From Variovorax sp. 770b2 (GTDB lineage Bacteria > Pseudomonadota > Gammaproteobacteria > Burkholderiales > Burkholderiaceae_C), in contig NZ_FOXJ01000006.1 in assembly GCF_900115685.1 (NCBI RefSeq), forward strand, positions 1-64,000: 64,000 bases of DNA. Reading direction: 5' to 3'. The first letter of the stretch is position 1; every line of letters begins with the position of its first letter. The position numbers and the translations under genes were made by a program. Under the pieces are notes generated by a model that saw only the letters and a program-made list of their open reading frames with translations, was not told where the DNA came from and did not search any database. Shown here one piece after another: positions 41,783 to 50,801 of this stretch.

Positions 41783-43300
41783 ATGCCCTACATGCCCACA
41801 TTCGTCGCCCCCGCCCGCTTCACCGACGCCGCCGCCGCACTCGACCAGGTCAAGGCCATCTACCAGGGTGGCCTCGCCCACCTGCGCGAATCGATGCTGC
41901 GCTTCGTGGCCGGGGAGGCGCTGCCGGGCCGGGTGCGGGCCTGCTATCCGTTCGTTCGGGTGCACACGCACACGGTCTCGCGCCACACGCCGCCGGCCAA
42001 TGCGGGCCTGAGCTACGGCTTCGTCGCCGGGCCCGGCCGTTACGAGACCACGCTGACGCGGCCCGATCTCTTCTCGCGCTACTACCTGGACCAGTTCCGC
42101 CTGCTGCTGGAGAACCACCAGGTCGAGCTCGAGGTGGGCACCAGCACGCAGCCCATTCCCATCCACTTCTCGTTCGCCGAGAACGACCACATCGAGGGCA
42201 CGATGAGCGAAGACCGCCGCGCGCTGATGCGCGACGTGTTCGACCTGCCCGACCTGGGCGTGATGGACGACGGCATCGCCAACGGCACCTACGAGGCGCG
42301 CGACGGCGAGGCACAGCCGCTGTCGCTGTTCACGGCGGCGCGCGTGGACTATTCGCTGCATCGGCTTCGCCACTACACCGGCACCGCGCCCGAGTGGTTC
42401 CAGAACTTCGTGCTGTTCACCAACTACCAGTTCTACATCGACGAGTTCGTGCGCCTGGGCCACGAGGCGATGGCCGACGAGAACAGCGAGTACGTCGCCT
42501 TCATCGAGCCGGGCAACGTGGTCACGCGCCGGCGCGGGCTGGATGCCGGCGCGAGCGAGACCTTCGGCCACCTGCTCGATGGCAGCCAGGGCACCGCGCC
42601 CCCGCGGCTGCCGCAGATGCCGGCCTACCACCTGGTGCGCGAGGACTACAGCGGCATCACGATGACCAACATCGGCGTCGGCCCGGCCAACGCCAAGACC
42701 ATCACCGACCACATCGCCGTGCTGCGCCCGCACGCCTGGATGATGCTGGGCCACTGCGCGGGCCTTCGCAACACGCAGCAGCTGGGCGACTACGTGCTGG
42801 CGCACGCCTATGTGCGCGAGGACCATGTGCTGGACGAGGAACTGCCGCTGTGGGTGCCGATTCCGGCGCTGTCGGAGATCCAGCTCGCGCTGGAGAAGGC
42901 CGTGGCCGACATCACGCGCTACGAAGGCCCCGACTTGAAGAAGATCATGCGAACCGGCACCGTGGCCAGCACCGACAACCGCAACTGGGAGCTTCTGCCC
43001 GGCAACCAGCCGCAGCGCCGCTTCAGCCAGAGCCGCGCGGTGGCGCTCGACATGGAGAGCGCGACCATCGCGGCCAACGGCTTTCGCTTTCGCGTGCCCT
43101 ACGGTACTTTGTTGTGCGTGAGCGACAAACCGTTGCACGGCGAGATCAAGCTGCCCGGCATGGCCAACCACTTCTACAGGGAGCGCGTGGAACAGCATCT
43201 GCGCATCGGCATGCGGGCCATCGACATCCTTCGGGAAGAGGGCTCCACCCGGCTGCACAGCCGCAAGCTGCGCAGCTTCGCGGAAGTCGCTTTCCAGTAA
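41783..43300 (+). CDS. amn: AMP nucleosidase
   Basis: A 505-residue enzyme that hydrolyses AMP to adenine and ribose 5-phosphate. It has the Amn-specific N-terminal domain (about 1-180) and a C-terminal nucleosidase phosphorylase-like domain with MTNIGVGPANAKTITDH, GHCAGLRNTQQLGDYVLA and DMESATIAANGFRFRVP. ATG 41783 (MPYMPTF) is chosen. TTG 41768 and ATG 41792 are alternatives. It is divergent from the panE-like gene. Length is normal for the family. Confidence 0.95.
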   Translation: MPYMPTFVAPARFTDAAAALDQVKAIYQGGLAHLRESMLRFVAGEALPGRVRACYPFVRVHTHTVSRHTPPANAGLSYGFVAGPGRYETTLTRPDLFSRYYLDQFRLLLENHQVELEVGTSTQPIPIHFSFAENDHIEGTMSEDRRALMRDVFDLPDLGVMDDGIANGTYEARDGEAQPLSLFTAARVDYSLHRLRHYTGTAPEWFQNFVLFTNYQFYIDEFVRLGHEAMADENSEYVAFIEPGNVVTRRRGLDAGASETFGHLLDGSQGTAPPRLPQMPAYHLVREDYSGITMTNIGVGPANAKTITDHIAVLRPHAWMMLGHCAGLRNTQQLGDYVLAHAYVREDHVLDEELPLWVPIPALSEIQLALEKAVADITRYEGPDLKKIMRTGTVASTDNRNWELLPGNQPQRRFSQSRAVALDMESATIAANGFRFRVPYGTLLCVSDKPLHGEIKLPGMANHFYRERVEQHLRIGMRAIDILREEGSTRLHSRKLRSFAEVAFQ

Positions 43301-43322
43301 TAGTTGGCAGTTCACAGCGAGT

Positions 43323-43341
43323 CCTAGGGTTTTCACCTAGG
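43323..43341. promoter_or_regulatory. Palindromic CCTAGG pair upstream of the TctC gene
   Basis: Two CCTAGG hexamers, each itself palindromic, flank GTTTTCA, about 70-88 bases before the 43411 start and after the amn stop. No T-run follows, so it is more like an operator than a terminator. Confidence 0.35.
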
Positions 43342-43410
43342 CGTCTGCGCGGGTGTTTTGCACATTTCGCAGACATCATCCGGTTACTTTTGAGAACAAC
43401 CGGAAACAAA

Positions 43411-44424
43411 ATGACTAGATCGTCGCCTTCTACCCTTTCTCGCCGCGATTTCAGCGCGTGGATGGCGGGTGGCGTCGCCGCCGCCGGCATCGGCCAGGCC
43501 GCGCTGCTGTGGCCCCGGCCTGCCGGCGCGGCCGAGCCGCAGCTGGTTTCCAGATTGCGCATCGTCATTCCCGCCAACGAAGGCGGCGGCTGGGACCAGA
43601 CCGGCCGCGCGCTCGGCGCGGCGCTGCTGGCCTCGGGCGCGGCGGGCGACGTGGTCTACGAGAACGTCGGCGGCAAGGGCGGCACCATCGGCCTGGCAAA
43701 GTACGTCGAGAAATACGATGCCGACCCCGACACCGTGCTGATGAGCGGCATGGTGATGGTCGGCGCGGTGGCGCTGCAGAAGCCCGCGGTCACCATGGCG
43801 CAGGTCGCCCCGGTGGCGCGCCTGACCAGCGACTACGAGGTGGTGGCCGTGAAGGCCGATTCGCCCATCAAGACGCCCAAGGATCTGATCGCCCAGCTGC
43901 GCGCCGATGCGGCCAGGACCGTCATCGCGGGCGGCTCGGCCGGCGGCGTCGATCACATGTACGCCGGCATGCTGGCGCGCGTGGCCGGCAACACGGCGGG
44001 CCTGGTCTACCAGCCGCATCCCGGCGGCGCGCAGGTGGTGGAGGCGCTGGAAACCGGCAAGGCCGTCGCCGGCATCTCGGGCTACAGCGAATTCAGCGAG
44101 GCGCTGGCCGGCGGCAAGCTGCGCGCGATCGGCGTGTCGTCCAAGCGCCCGTTCCTGGGTATTCCGTCGGTGCGCGAACAGGGCGTGGATGCCGACCTGG
44201 CCAACTGGCGCGGCGTGCTCACGGGCAAGAAGGTGCCCGCCGAGCGCCGCGCCGTGCTGCTGGAAGCCGTGCGCCGCGCGACCGGTGCCGACATCTGGCA
44301 GAAGACCATCAAGCGCAACAACTGGGATGCGTACTGGATGGCGGGCAAGGACTTCGAGAGCTTCCTCGAGCTGGACCTGGCGATGGCCGGGCCGATGATC
44401 TACCTGCTCAAGCTGAAGGCCTGA
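43411..44424 (+). CDS. Tripartite tricarboxylate transporter receptor (TctC/Bug family)
   Basis: A 337-residue periplasmic binding protein of the TctC/Bug type. It has a twin-arginine-type signal (SRRDFSAWMAGGVAAAG, residues 10-26). The mature part shows RIVIPANEGGGWDQTGRALG, ENVGGKGGTIGLAKY and the GIPSVREQGVD segment. No TctA or TctB membrane genes are nearby, so it is an orphan receptor, as is common in this group. The start ATG at 43411 matches the signal peptide. The ligand is unknown, probably a carboxylate. Confidence 0.92.
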   Translation: MTRSSPSTLSRRDFSAWMAGGVAAAGIGQAALLWPRPAGAAEPQLVSRLRIVIPANEGGGWDQTGRALGAALLASGAAGDVVYENVGGKGGTIGLAKYVEKYDADPDTVLMSGMVMVGAVALQKPAVTMAQVAPVARLTSDYEVVAVKADSPIKTPKDLIAQLRADAARTVIAGGSAGGVDHMYAGMLARVAGNTAGLVYQPHPGGAQVVEALETGKAVAGISGYSEFSEALAGGKLRAIGVSSKRPFLGIPSVREQGVDADLANWRGVLTGKKVPAERRAVLLEAVRRATGADIWQKTIKRNNWDAYWMAGKDFESFLELDLAMAGPMIYLLKLKA

Positions 44425-44434
44425 GCGAGCGCCT

Positions 44435-45130
44435 TCAGGCGAACAGCTCCGGCATCTCGCGCTGCGCCTTGGGCGTGAGCGCGAGTTCGCGTCCGTCGAG
44501 TTCCTGCCGCACCCAGCCGCGGCGCAGCGACAGCTGCAGCCACGCGGCGCCCAACGCGCCGCCCAGGTGCGGACGGCGCTCGCTCCAGTCCAGGCACGCG
44601 CAGGCAAAGCGCCGGCGCGAGCGGCGCACCGCATCGACTTCGACCCCCAGGCTCTCGAGCGCGATCGCGCCCTCGGGCGTGAGTTCGTACGAACCGCTCT
44701 GCAGGCCGCTGAGCCAGCCCTGCGCATGCAGCCGGTCGTGCAGCGCGACGCCCGCCGTGCCGGCCATGTGGTCGTAGCAGGTGCGCGCGGCGCGCAGGCG
44801 GCTCGGCGTGTTGGGCTTGAATTCGACCGCGCGCGGCGCACCGGCCACCACCATCAGGCTTTCGAGCGCGGCCGCGACGTTGTCGTCGGCGAGCCGGAAG
44901 TAGCGGTGCTTGCCTTGCACGAGCACTTCGACCAGCCGCTCTTCCTTGAGCCGCGCGAGGTGCGCGCTCGCGGTGGAGGCGGCCACCTCGGCGACGGTGG
45001 CCAGTTCGGTCGCGGTGCGCGCGTGGCCGTCCATCAGGCAGTTGAGCATGCGGGCCCGCGCCGGCTCGGCGATGGCACCCGCGAGGCGGGCCAGTTGGAG
45101 ATCCGCGGTGGAGGATGAAGTCGTGTCCAT
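44435..45130 (-). CDS. ArsR-family (winged-helix) transcriptional regulator
   Basis: A 231-residue regulator. The N-terminal winged helix (about 10-90) contains IAEPARARMLNCLMDGHART and ASTASAHLARLKEERLVEV, typical of ArsR-type repressors. The long C-terminal region (about 100-231) is an added domain with several Cys and Arg residues (RRFACACLDWSERRPHLGG), as in a YcjW/DUF5937-like subgroup. It is divergent from the P450 gene, with the perfect inverted repeat at 45158-45185 between them. It likely represses both. Confidence 0.9.
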   Translation of the reverse strand: MDTTSSSTADLQLARLAGAIAEPARARMLNCLMDGHARTATELATVAEVAASTASAHLARLKEERLVEVLVQGKHRYFRLADDNVAAALESLMVVAGAPRAVEFKPNTPSRLRAARTCYDHMAGTAGVALHDRLHAQGWLSGLQSGSYELTPEGAIALESLGVEVDAVRRSRRRFACACLDWSERRPHLGGALGAAWLQLSLRRGWVRQELDGRELALTPKAQREMPELFA

Positions 45131-45157
45131 GCACCGATCGTAAGACGCTGCCGCAAT

Positions 45158-45185
45158 CCACACTTCGCCCGCGAACGAAGTGTGG
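45158..45185. promoter_or_regulatory. Operator between arsR-like and P450 genes
   Basis: CCACACTTCG and CGAAGTGTGG form a perfect ten-base inverted repeat with an eight-base spacer, 28 bases before the regulator start and 28 bases before the P450 start. Position and symmetry fit a dimeric ArsR-type operator. Confidence 0.7.
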
Positions 45186-45213
45186 CGGCATCGTCGATTG
45201 CACACTGCGCGCC

Positions 45214-46389
45214 ATGAACACCCGCCCCACTTCCTTCGCCGATTGCATGCCCGTCGACCCGGTCGCGGCCGTCACGCATGCCGATCCCTATCCCTTCTAT
45301 GCCCAGTTGCGCGCGGGTCCGCCGCTCGTGTGGAACGAGAAGCTGCGCGTGTGGGTCGCGAGCCGTGCGGACGTCATCGAATCGGTGCTGCTCGCGCATG
45401 GCGCGCTGCGTGTGCGGCCCGCCGCCGAGCCCGTCCCGCGCGCCATCGCGGGCAGCCCGGCCGGCGAGGTGTTCGGCCACCTGGTGCGCATGAACGATGG
45501 CCCCGCGCACCCAGCGCATCGCCCCGCGTTGCAGCGCGCGCTGGCCGGGCTGGACCTGGATGCCGTGTACGCGGCGGCTTTGCGGATTGCGCGCCATGTG
45601 CCGGCGGAGCCTTTGTCGGACGCGCTGTTTTCCATGCCCGTGCAGACGGTCGCGCACCTGCTGGGTTTCGCGGATGAAGCACTGCCGCAGGTGGACGGCT
45701 GGATGCGCGATTTCGTCGCCTGCCTGTCGCCGTTGTCGACAGCGGACCAGTTGCAGGCCGCGAGCGCTGCTGCGAGCGAGCTGATGACGCGATTCGAGGT
45801 GCTGACGGCAAGTACGCCGCCGCGGAGCGGAACACTGCTCGCGGCTGTCCTGTCCGAGAGCGGTGCCGATGCGCCCCTCTCTCGCTCCCTGCTCGCCAAC
45901 ATCGTCGGCCTGCTCTCGCAGACCTGCGACGCGACGGCGGGCCTGCTGGGCAACAGCCTCATCGCATCGATGCGCGAGCCTGCGTTGCGCCAGGCCGCGC
46001 GCACCCGCGGCGGGCTGCAAGCCATCGTGGAGGAGACGGCGCGGCACGACCCGTCGGTCCACAACACACGCCGCTTCGCGATCGAGCCGATCACCATCGC
46101 GGGCACGCCGCTGGTGGCGGGTGACGCGGTGCTGCTGGTGCTGGCCGCTGCCAACCGTGATCCGGCCTTCAACCCCGACCCGGACAGCTTCAGGCTGATC
46201 CGCGAACGGCGTCGCATGCTCGGCTTCGGCCACGGCATGCACGCCTGCCCGGGCCAGGCGCTGGCCTGCACGCTCGCAGCCGCGGGGCTCGACGCGCTGC
46301 TGCGCCACCAGCCCGACCTCGACGCGTTGCGTGCGCGCGGCTGGCACTACCGTCCCTCGGCCAACGCGCGCATTCCCGTCTTCCACTGA
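45214..46389 (+). CDS. Cytochrome P450
   Basis: A 391-residue bacterial class I P450 monooxygenase. The heme-binding loop is LGFGHGMHACPGQ with ligand Cys345. The K-helix ExxR is Glu274-Arg277 and the PERF-like region contains NPDPDSFRLIR. The I-helix reads LLSQTCDATAG, so the usual acid-threonine pair is atypical. No ferredoxin gene adjoins. The frame is open before 45214, but MNTRPTSFAD after the operator is the likely start. The substrate is unknown. Confidence 0.93.
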   Translation: MNTRPTSFADCMPVDPVAAVTHADPYPFYAQLRAGPPLVWNEKLRVWVASRADVIESVLLAHGALRVRPAAEPVPRAIAGSPAGEVFGHLVRMNDGPAHPAHRPALQRALAGLDLDAVYAAALRIARHVPAEPLSDALFSMPVQTVAHLLGFADEALPQVDGWMRDFVACLSPLSTADQLQAASAAASELMTRFEVLTASTPPRSGTLLAAVLSESGADAPLSRSLLANIVGLLSQTCDATAGLLGNSLIASMREPALRQAARTRGGLQAIVEETARHDPSVHNTRRFAIEPITIAGTPLVAGDAVLLVLAAANRDPAFNPDPDSFRLIRERRRMLGFGHGMHACPGQALACTLAAAGLDALLRHQPDLDALRARGWHYRPSANARIPVFH

Positions 46390-46394
46390 CGGCT

Positions 46395-47366
46395 TCAGCC
46401 GCGCGCGGTGGCCCAGTGACCCGTGCCCGCCAGGTGCGGCGACAACTGCGCGTCGCCCCAGCGCAACGGCAGCGCGGCCGGCCGGCGCAGTGCGTGCTCG
46501 ACGTGCAAGCGCAGCAGCCGCTCGGCGCCTTCGAACTCGGCGAGCTCGGGGCCGTCCAGCACGATCTCTGCCGTGGCCGCCACGTGCAGCAGTTCGCCGT
46601 TGTCGTAGTCGATGAACAGCAGGCCCGCGCGCGGGTGCGCCAGCAGGTTGCCGAGCGTGTTGAAGAAGCGGTTGCCGTTGAAATCGGGCACCGTCAGCAC
46701 GCCGCCTTCGTCGACGCGCACGAAACCGGGACGGCCGCCGCGGTGCGACACGTCGACGCCGTGCGACCTGGCATCGGCTTCGTCGCCCGCCGCAGCTTCG
46801 TCGGGGTAGGCCGTGGCGATGAACAGCGTGTCCGCGCTGCCGATGAGCCGCTGCGCATCGAGATCGAGCGCATCGAGCCACTGCACGGACGCGTTGCCTG
46901 TGCGCGTCGGCATGAACACCGGCTCCCGCGCCTGGATGTACCGCGGGCAATTGCCGAAGCTCTGCTGCACCTGGAGCATGAAGCCCGTCGCATCGAGCGA
47001 TTCGACCGTGCCGTTCATGCGGTTGCGCCGCCGCGTGTGCGGCTCGATGCCCAGGAGTCCGAGCGGGGCGCCCTCTGCGAGCTGGCCCGCGAGCGGATCG
47101 CCGGCCGCGGGCAGCGCATCGATGCGCAGGTGCGCTGCGTCGGGCGAATGCGCGAAGCCCGCGGGTGCCGCGAGCACGCTGGCCCAGGGCTGCAGGGTCG
47201 CATCGAGGCTGCCGACCACCACGAACGGCAGTTGCGCGAAGAACTCGCGGTGCTGGTCGGGCATGTAGTCGCGGATCACACGCGGCCCCGCGACCGCCAT
47301 CTGCTCGCGCGAGCCGGCCTGCGCCTGCAGAGCGCGCTCGCCGGCGTGGAAGGGCGCGGCGATCAT
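46395..47366 (-). CDS. Pyridoxamine 5'-phosphate oxidase-family flavin-binding protein
   Basis: A 323-residue protein with a C-terminal split-barrel domain of the PNPOx-like group (PGFVRVDEGGVLTVPDFNGN, then NTLGNLLAHPRAGLLFID). A second split-barrel half covers about 40-170. Such proteins bind FMN or F420, and the activity is unassigned. Its ATG overlaps the stop of the GST gene (ATGA at 47363-47366), so the two are translationally coupled. It is convergent with the P450 gene, five bases apart. Confidence 0.85.
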   Translation of the reverse strand: MIAAPFHAGERALQAQAGSREQMAVAGPRVIRDYMPDQHREFFAQLPFVVVGSLDATLQPWASVLAAPAGFAHSPDAAHLRIDALPAAGDPLAGQLAEGAPLGLLGIEPHTRRRNRMNGTVESLDATGFMLQVQQSFGNCPRYIQAREPVFMPTRTGNASVQWLDALDLDAQRLIGSADTLFIATAYPDEAAAGDEADARSHGVDVSHRGGRPGFVRVDEGGVLTVPDFNGNRFFNTLGNLLAHPRAGLLFIDYDNGELLHVAATAEIVLDGPELAEFEGAERLLRLHVEHALRRPAALPLRWGDAQLSPHLAGTGHWATARG

Positions 47367-48019
47367 GCCGCCACCGCAAGTCCGACCGGCGTACGCACCA
47401 TCGGCACGAAACCGGGCAAGGCCTCCACACGCGCGAGCCACTCGCGCACATGCGGATAGTCCTCCAGCGACACGCGGCCTTCGGGCGCATGTGCGACGTA
47501 GGCGTAGTTCGCAATGTCGGCCAGCGTGGCGGACGGCGCGGCCAGGAAGGGTTGGCGCTCCAGGTGGATCTCCATCACCGCGAGCAGCGCGTGCGAGCGG
47601 GTCACCGTCTCCGTGGGGTCCACGGCCAGGCCGAACAGCGCCATCACGCGCGCCGCAGCCGGGCCATGGGCCAGCGGGCCGGCAGCCACCGAGAACCAGC
47701 GCTGCACGCGCGCCGCGCCCACGGCGTCCTGCGGCATCCAGCGCGACGGGTCGGCCGAATAGCGTGCGTTGAGGTAGACCAGGATCGCGTTGGAGTCGGC
47801 CAGCGTGACGTCGCCGTCCTCGATCACCGGCACCTGGCCGAAGGGATTGCGCGCCAGGAACTCGGGCGTGCGGTTGGCGCGCTGCTTCAGGTCGAGCTCG
47901 ATCACCTCGAAAGGCAGGCCGAGCATCGAGAGGAACAGCCGCACCCGGTGCACATGGCCCGAGATGGCGCTGCCGTAGAGCTTGATGGGTTGCGCGGGGC
48001 GGGTGGCGATGGCGTTCAT
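47363..48019 (-). CDS. Glutathione S-transferase family protein
   Basis: A 218-residue GST. The N-terminal thioredoxin fold has a YGSAISGHVHRVRLFLSML start with Ser or Tyr near the thiol site, then NPFGQVPVIEDGDVTLADSNAI with the glutathione-binding VPVI and DSNAI residues. An all-helical C-terminal domain follows. It probably conjugates or reduces a small electrophile. It is divergent from the LysR gene at 48145, which likely controls it together with the coupled flavin protein. Confidence 0.92.
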   Translation of the reverse strand: MNAIATRPAQPIKLYGSAISGHVHRVRLFLSMLGLPFEVIELDLKQRANRTPEFLARNPFGQVPVIEDGDVTLADSNAILVYLNARYSADPSRWMPQDAVGAARVQRWFSVAAGPLAHGPAAARVMALFGLAVDPTETVTRSHALLAVMEIHLERQPFLAAPSATLADIANYAYVAHAPEGRVSLEDYPHVREWLARVEALPGFVPMVRTPVGLAVAA

Positions 48020-48144
48020 GAAGATCCTTTGGAATGTCGAGACGAAGGCCGGGTGTGGCGTGGTCCCGATTCTTCTCTCTTGCGTCCAATGAATGAATAG
48101 CCATTTCTGTATTTGACTGCTGCGTTTTCCGGTTTAATCGCGGC

Positions 48145-49035
48145 ATGGACCGCTTCAAAGCCATGCAGACCTTCGTTCAGATTGCCGAGCAAGGCAGCAT
48201 GACCCGCGCCGCCGAATCGCTGGGCACCTCGCTGCCTGCGGTGGTGCGTTCATTGGCGGCGCTCGAAGCGCACCTGGGCGTGCGCCTGTTCCACCGCACC
48301 ACCCGCCGCCTGTCGCTCACCGAGGAAGGCCGCCATTACCTGCCGAGCGCGCGCGAGGTGCTGCTCGCGGCCGACGCCGCCGATCGCGCGCTCAACGCCG
48401 AAGCGCGCGAGCCGGCGGGCCAGCTCACCATCACGGCTCCGGTGCTGTTCGGCCACATGTACGTGGCGCCGGCCATCACGCGCTTCATGAAGCGCTACGA
48501 CAAGGTGCGCTGCAGCGTGCTGCTGTACGACCGCGCGGTGAACCTGCTGGAGGAGAACATCGACGTCGGCATCCGCATCAGCCCGCTGGAAGATTCGTCG
48601 CTCGTCGCGCAGACGCTGGGCACCATCCGGCGCGTGGTGGTGGCTAGCCCCGACTACCTCGCGCGCCACGGCACGCCGCGGCATCCGCGCGACCTGAACG
48701 GCGCAGCCTGCGTGCGCGGCCGCATCGATGCCCCGCCGCAATGGCAGTTCCACGAGGGCGGCAAGACGATCGGCGTGACGCCGAGCAACCGGCTGGAGTT
48801 CAACCATCTCGCGCCCGCCGTCGAGGCCTGCGCCGCGGGCATGGGCTTCGGCACCTTCTTCTCGTACCAGGTGCTGCCTTACGTGGCGCAGGGCCGCCTG
48901 AAGCTCGTGCTCGAGGACTTCGAGCCGCCGCCTCGGCCGGTGAGCGTCATCTATCCGAATGCGCGGCTGCTGCCGGCCCGCACGCGGGCTTTCATCGACT
49001 GGATGAAGACGGAGTTCGGCGGCCTGCGGATGTAG
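48145..49035 (+). CDS. LysR-family transcriptional regulator
   Basis: A 296-residue LTTR with the HTH at residues 1-60 (MDRFKAMQTFVQIAEQGSMT, TSLPAVVRSLAALEAHLGVR). The effector domain contains LLYDRAVNLLEENIDVGIR, resembling the DmlR/PA0477-like branch. It stands divergent from the GST gene, with an AT-rich spacer of 125 bases. The start at 48145 is fixed by the HTH. Confidence 0.93.
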   Translation: MDRFKAMQTFVQIAEQGSMTRAAESLGTSLPAVVRSLAALEAHLGVRLFHRTTRRLSLTEEGRHYLPSAREVLLAADAADRALNAEAREPAGQLTITAPVLFGHMYVAPAITRFMKRYDKVRCSVLLYDRAVNLLEENIDVGIRISPLEDSSLVAQTLGTIRRVVVASPDYLARHGTPRHPRDLNGAACVRGRIDAPPQWQFHEGGKTIGVTPSNRLEFNHLAPAVEACAAGMGFGTFFSYQVLPYVAQGRLKLVLEDFEPPPRPVSVIYPNARLLPARTRAFIDWMKTEFGGLRM

Positions 49036-49056
49036 CCGCTGCAGCCGCTGTAGCCG

Positions 49057-49803
49057 CTATGGCGCAGCAGCAGGCCCGGACGCTGACGCAGGAGCGGGCA
49101 GCGGCTTGCCTTCGCACAGCGCCGCGGCATCGGTCGCCATGCCGCGCACCGCCTCCTCCATGCCGAGGTTCAGCACCGACATGAACTCGCCGTTGCCGCT
49201 GGCCCAGTTGGTGCGCGTTCCCATGCCGTGATAGAGACGCGTGGCCATCGCGCCGCCGGGCAGCCGGTAGTTCACCTTCAGCACCACGTGCGACACAAGG
49301 TTGAGCCCCGCGGACCATGCATGCGCCAGGCGCAGCGCGACCACGGCGGAGACCTGCCGCGCCGAAGCGGAAGCAGCAGCAGCGGAAGCGGCAGGCGAAG
49401 GAGCCGAAGCCGCCGCGCCGACGATGGGCTGGAAGCCGTAGCGCCTGGTGGACAGCAACGCATCGCGCGTCCACATGCCCGCATCGCCGCTGCGCAGCGA
49501 TTCGACCGCCCTGGGCGTGGCGTGGACCGTCGGCAGCATCAGCGTCAGGTTGCCGGCGTAGACCTGGTTGTTGCGGCCGTCCTCGATCGCCGGCAGGTAG
49601 AGCTTGCAGCCCTGCGGCGCGCGAAGGGTCTCGACCGGCGGACCGTTGGGGCGCTGCTCCTGTTCGGGTGCCTGCTGGTAGACCATGTCGAGCGGTTCGC
49701 TCTCGGTGAGCGCATGCGCCAGGCCGGGCATGGCGCAGAGCGCGAACAAGGCGGCCGCGGCCAGGCCGGTGCGTGGGATGCGTGGTTGTGAGGGTTGCTT
49801 CAT
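49057..49803 (-). CDS. Exported protein of unknown function
   Basis: A 248-residue protein with a signal peptide (cleavage near AHALTES, about residue 32). The mature part has one region rich in Ala and Ser (SAPSPAASAAAASASA, about 145-165) between two apparently folded parts. I do not recognise the family. Its start overlaps the stop of the lipoprotein gene upstream (ATGA at 49800), so the two are made together and may form an envelope complex. Confidence 0.7.
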   Translation of the reverse strand: MKQPSQPRIPRTGLAAAALFALCAMPGLAHALTESEPLDMVYQQAPEQEQRPNGPPVETLRAPQGCKLYLPAIEDGRNNQVYAGNLTLMLPTVHATPRAVESLRSGDAGMWTRDALLSTRRYGFQPIVGAAASAPSPAASAAAASASARQVSAVVALRLAHAWSAGLNLVSHVVLKVNYRLPGGAMATRLYHGMGTRTNWASGNGEFMSVLNLGMEEAVRGMATDAAALCEGKPLPAPASASGPAAAP

Positions 49804-50642
49804 GGGGCGGCCGTCCGGACCGAATACATCGCGTTGTCCTGGTCGCGGAAGACGACGCGGCCGGGCTGCTCGTCGAAGCCCTGGCCACCCAGCGTCACCC
49901 ACGTGCCGTTGACGTTGAACCGCGCGGTGCGGATCGCGCCGGAGCGCGCGCCGGCCAGGTCCAGCCCCACCACGCGCAGCGTCTGCTGGATCGAGTCGCG
50001 CATCACGGCCCTGAGCTGCTGCCCGTCGTTGGCGCCCAGCCGGCGCACGACGGTCGCGCGCGTTCCGCCACCGATGGGCGTCTGGAAGATCGTGGCCGAG
50101 CGGTACGAGGGTTCCTTGTTGCCGTCCTGCCAGAGCAATGCCGTGGTGCGCGTGGTGAAGGCGCCCAGCCCGGGCTCCAGCTCGTACTGCAGCAACAGCA
50201 CCAGATAGGCGGGGCCGGTCTTTGTTGCGGCGATGCGGGCAGCCTGCTCGGCTTTCGCCGGCATGCCTGCAAGCACCTGCGACGAAGCGATCTTCATCGG
50301 GAACGCACTGGGCGTGTTCAGCATCTCGCCGATGGCCAGGCCGGCTTCGACGCGGTAGTCGTAGTCGAGCAGCGGACCGACGATGGCGCCGATTTCCGCA
50401 CTCATTTCCTTCTGCCGCGATTGCTGCACCGACGAATCGATCAGCGCGCCGATAAGGCCGCCGCCCGTGGCCGCGCTCACGCCGGGCGCCTGCGCGGAGA
50501 ACATGAAGCTCTCCTGCGCGACGACCACGCGAAGGTCGACCTCCTGGACCTTCGTGCGGTCCGCCGCCGCGAGCGGCCGGTGAAACTGGGCACATGCGCC
50601 AAGCAGTAAAACGACTGACAGTGCCAACAGAAAACGCAACAT
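49800..50642 (-). CDS. Predicted lipoprotein of unknown function
   Basis: A 280-residue protein with a lipoprotein signal: MLRFLLALSVVLLLGAC, lipobox LGAC with Cys17. The mature region has a Gly-rich GLIGALIDSSVQQSRQKEM segment and a C-terminal part VVFRDQDNAMYSVRT. The family is not recognised with certainty. It is coupled to the following exported protein gene and is divergent from the ABC exporter genes. Confidence 0.72.
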   Translation of the reverse strand: MLRFLLALSVVLLLGACAQFHRPLAAADRTKVQEVDLRVVVAQESFMFSAQAPGVSAATGGGLIGALIDSSVQQSRQKEMSAEIGAIVGPLLDYDYRVEAGLAIGEMLNTPSAFPMKIASSQVLAGMPAKAEQAARIAATKTGPAYLVLLLQYELEPGLGAFTTRTTALLWQDGNKEPSYRSATIFQTPIGGGTRATVVRRLGANDGQQLRAVMRDSIQQTLRVVGLDLAGARSGAIRTARFNVNGTWVTLGGQGFDEQPGRVVFRDQDNAMYSVRTAAP

Positions 50643-50801
50643 CTTTGGTTCTTCTCTCGCGGTATTCGACTGGGCGTCGATTGTGCCGGGACTTGCACCG
50701 GCCATGCGTGCGACGCATGCCGCCTGTCCACCGGTTGGCGCCGCTTGTCCATCGGTTGAAGCGATGGCGGCGTCCGCCGGGGCCTGCGTCAGAATGGCTG
50801 T

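Noticed and set aside
37295..43336. A minus-strand open frame of about 2000 codons
   Set aside because: Only its last third is the real PPDK-like gene. The rest lies antisense to gor and amn, a typical artefact of GC-rich codon use.
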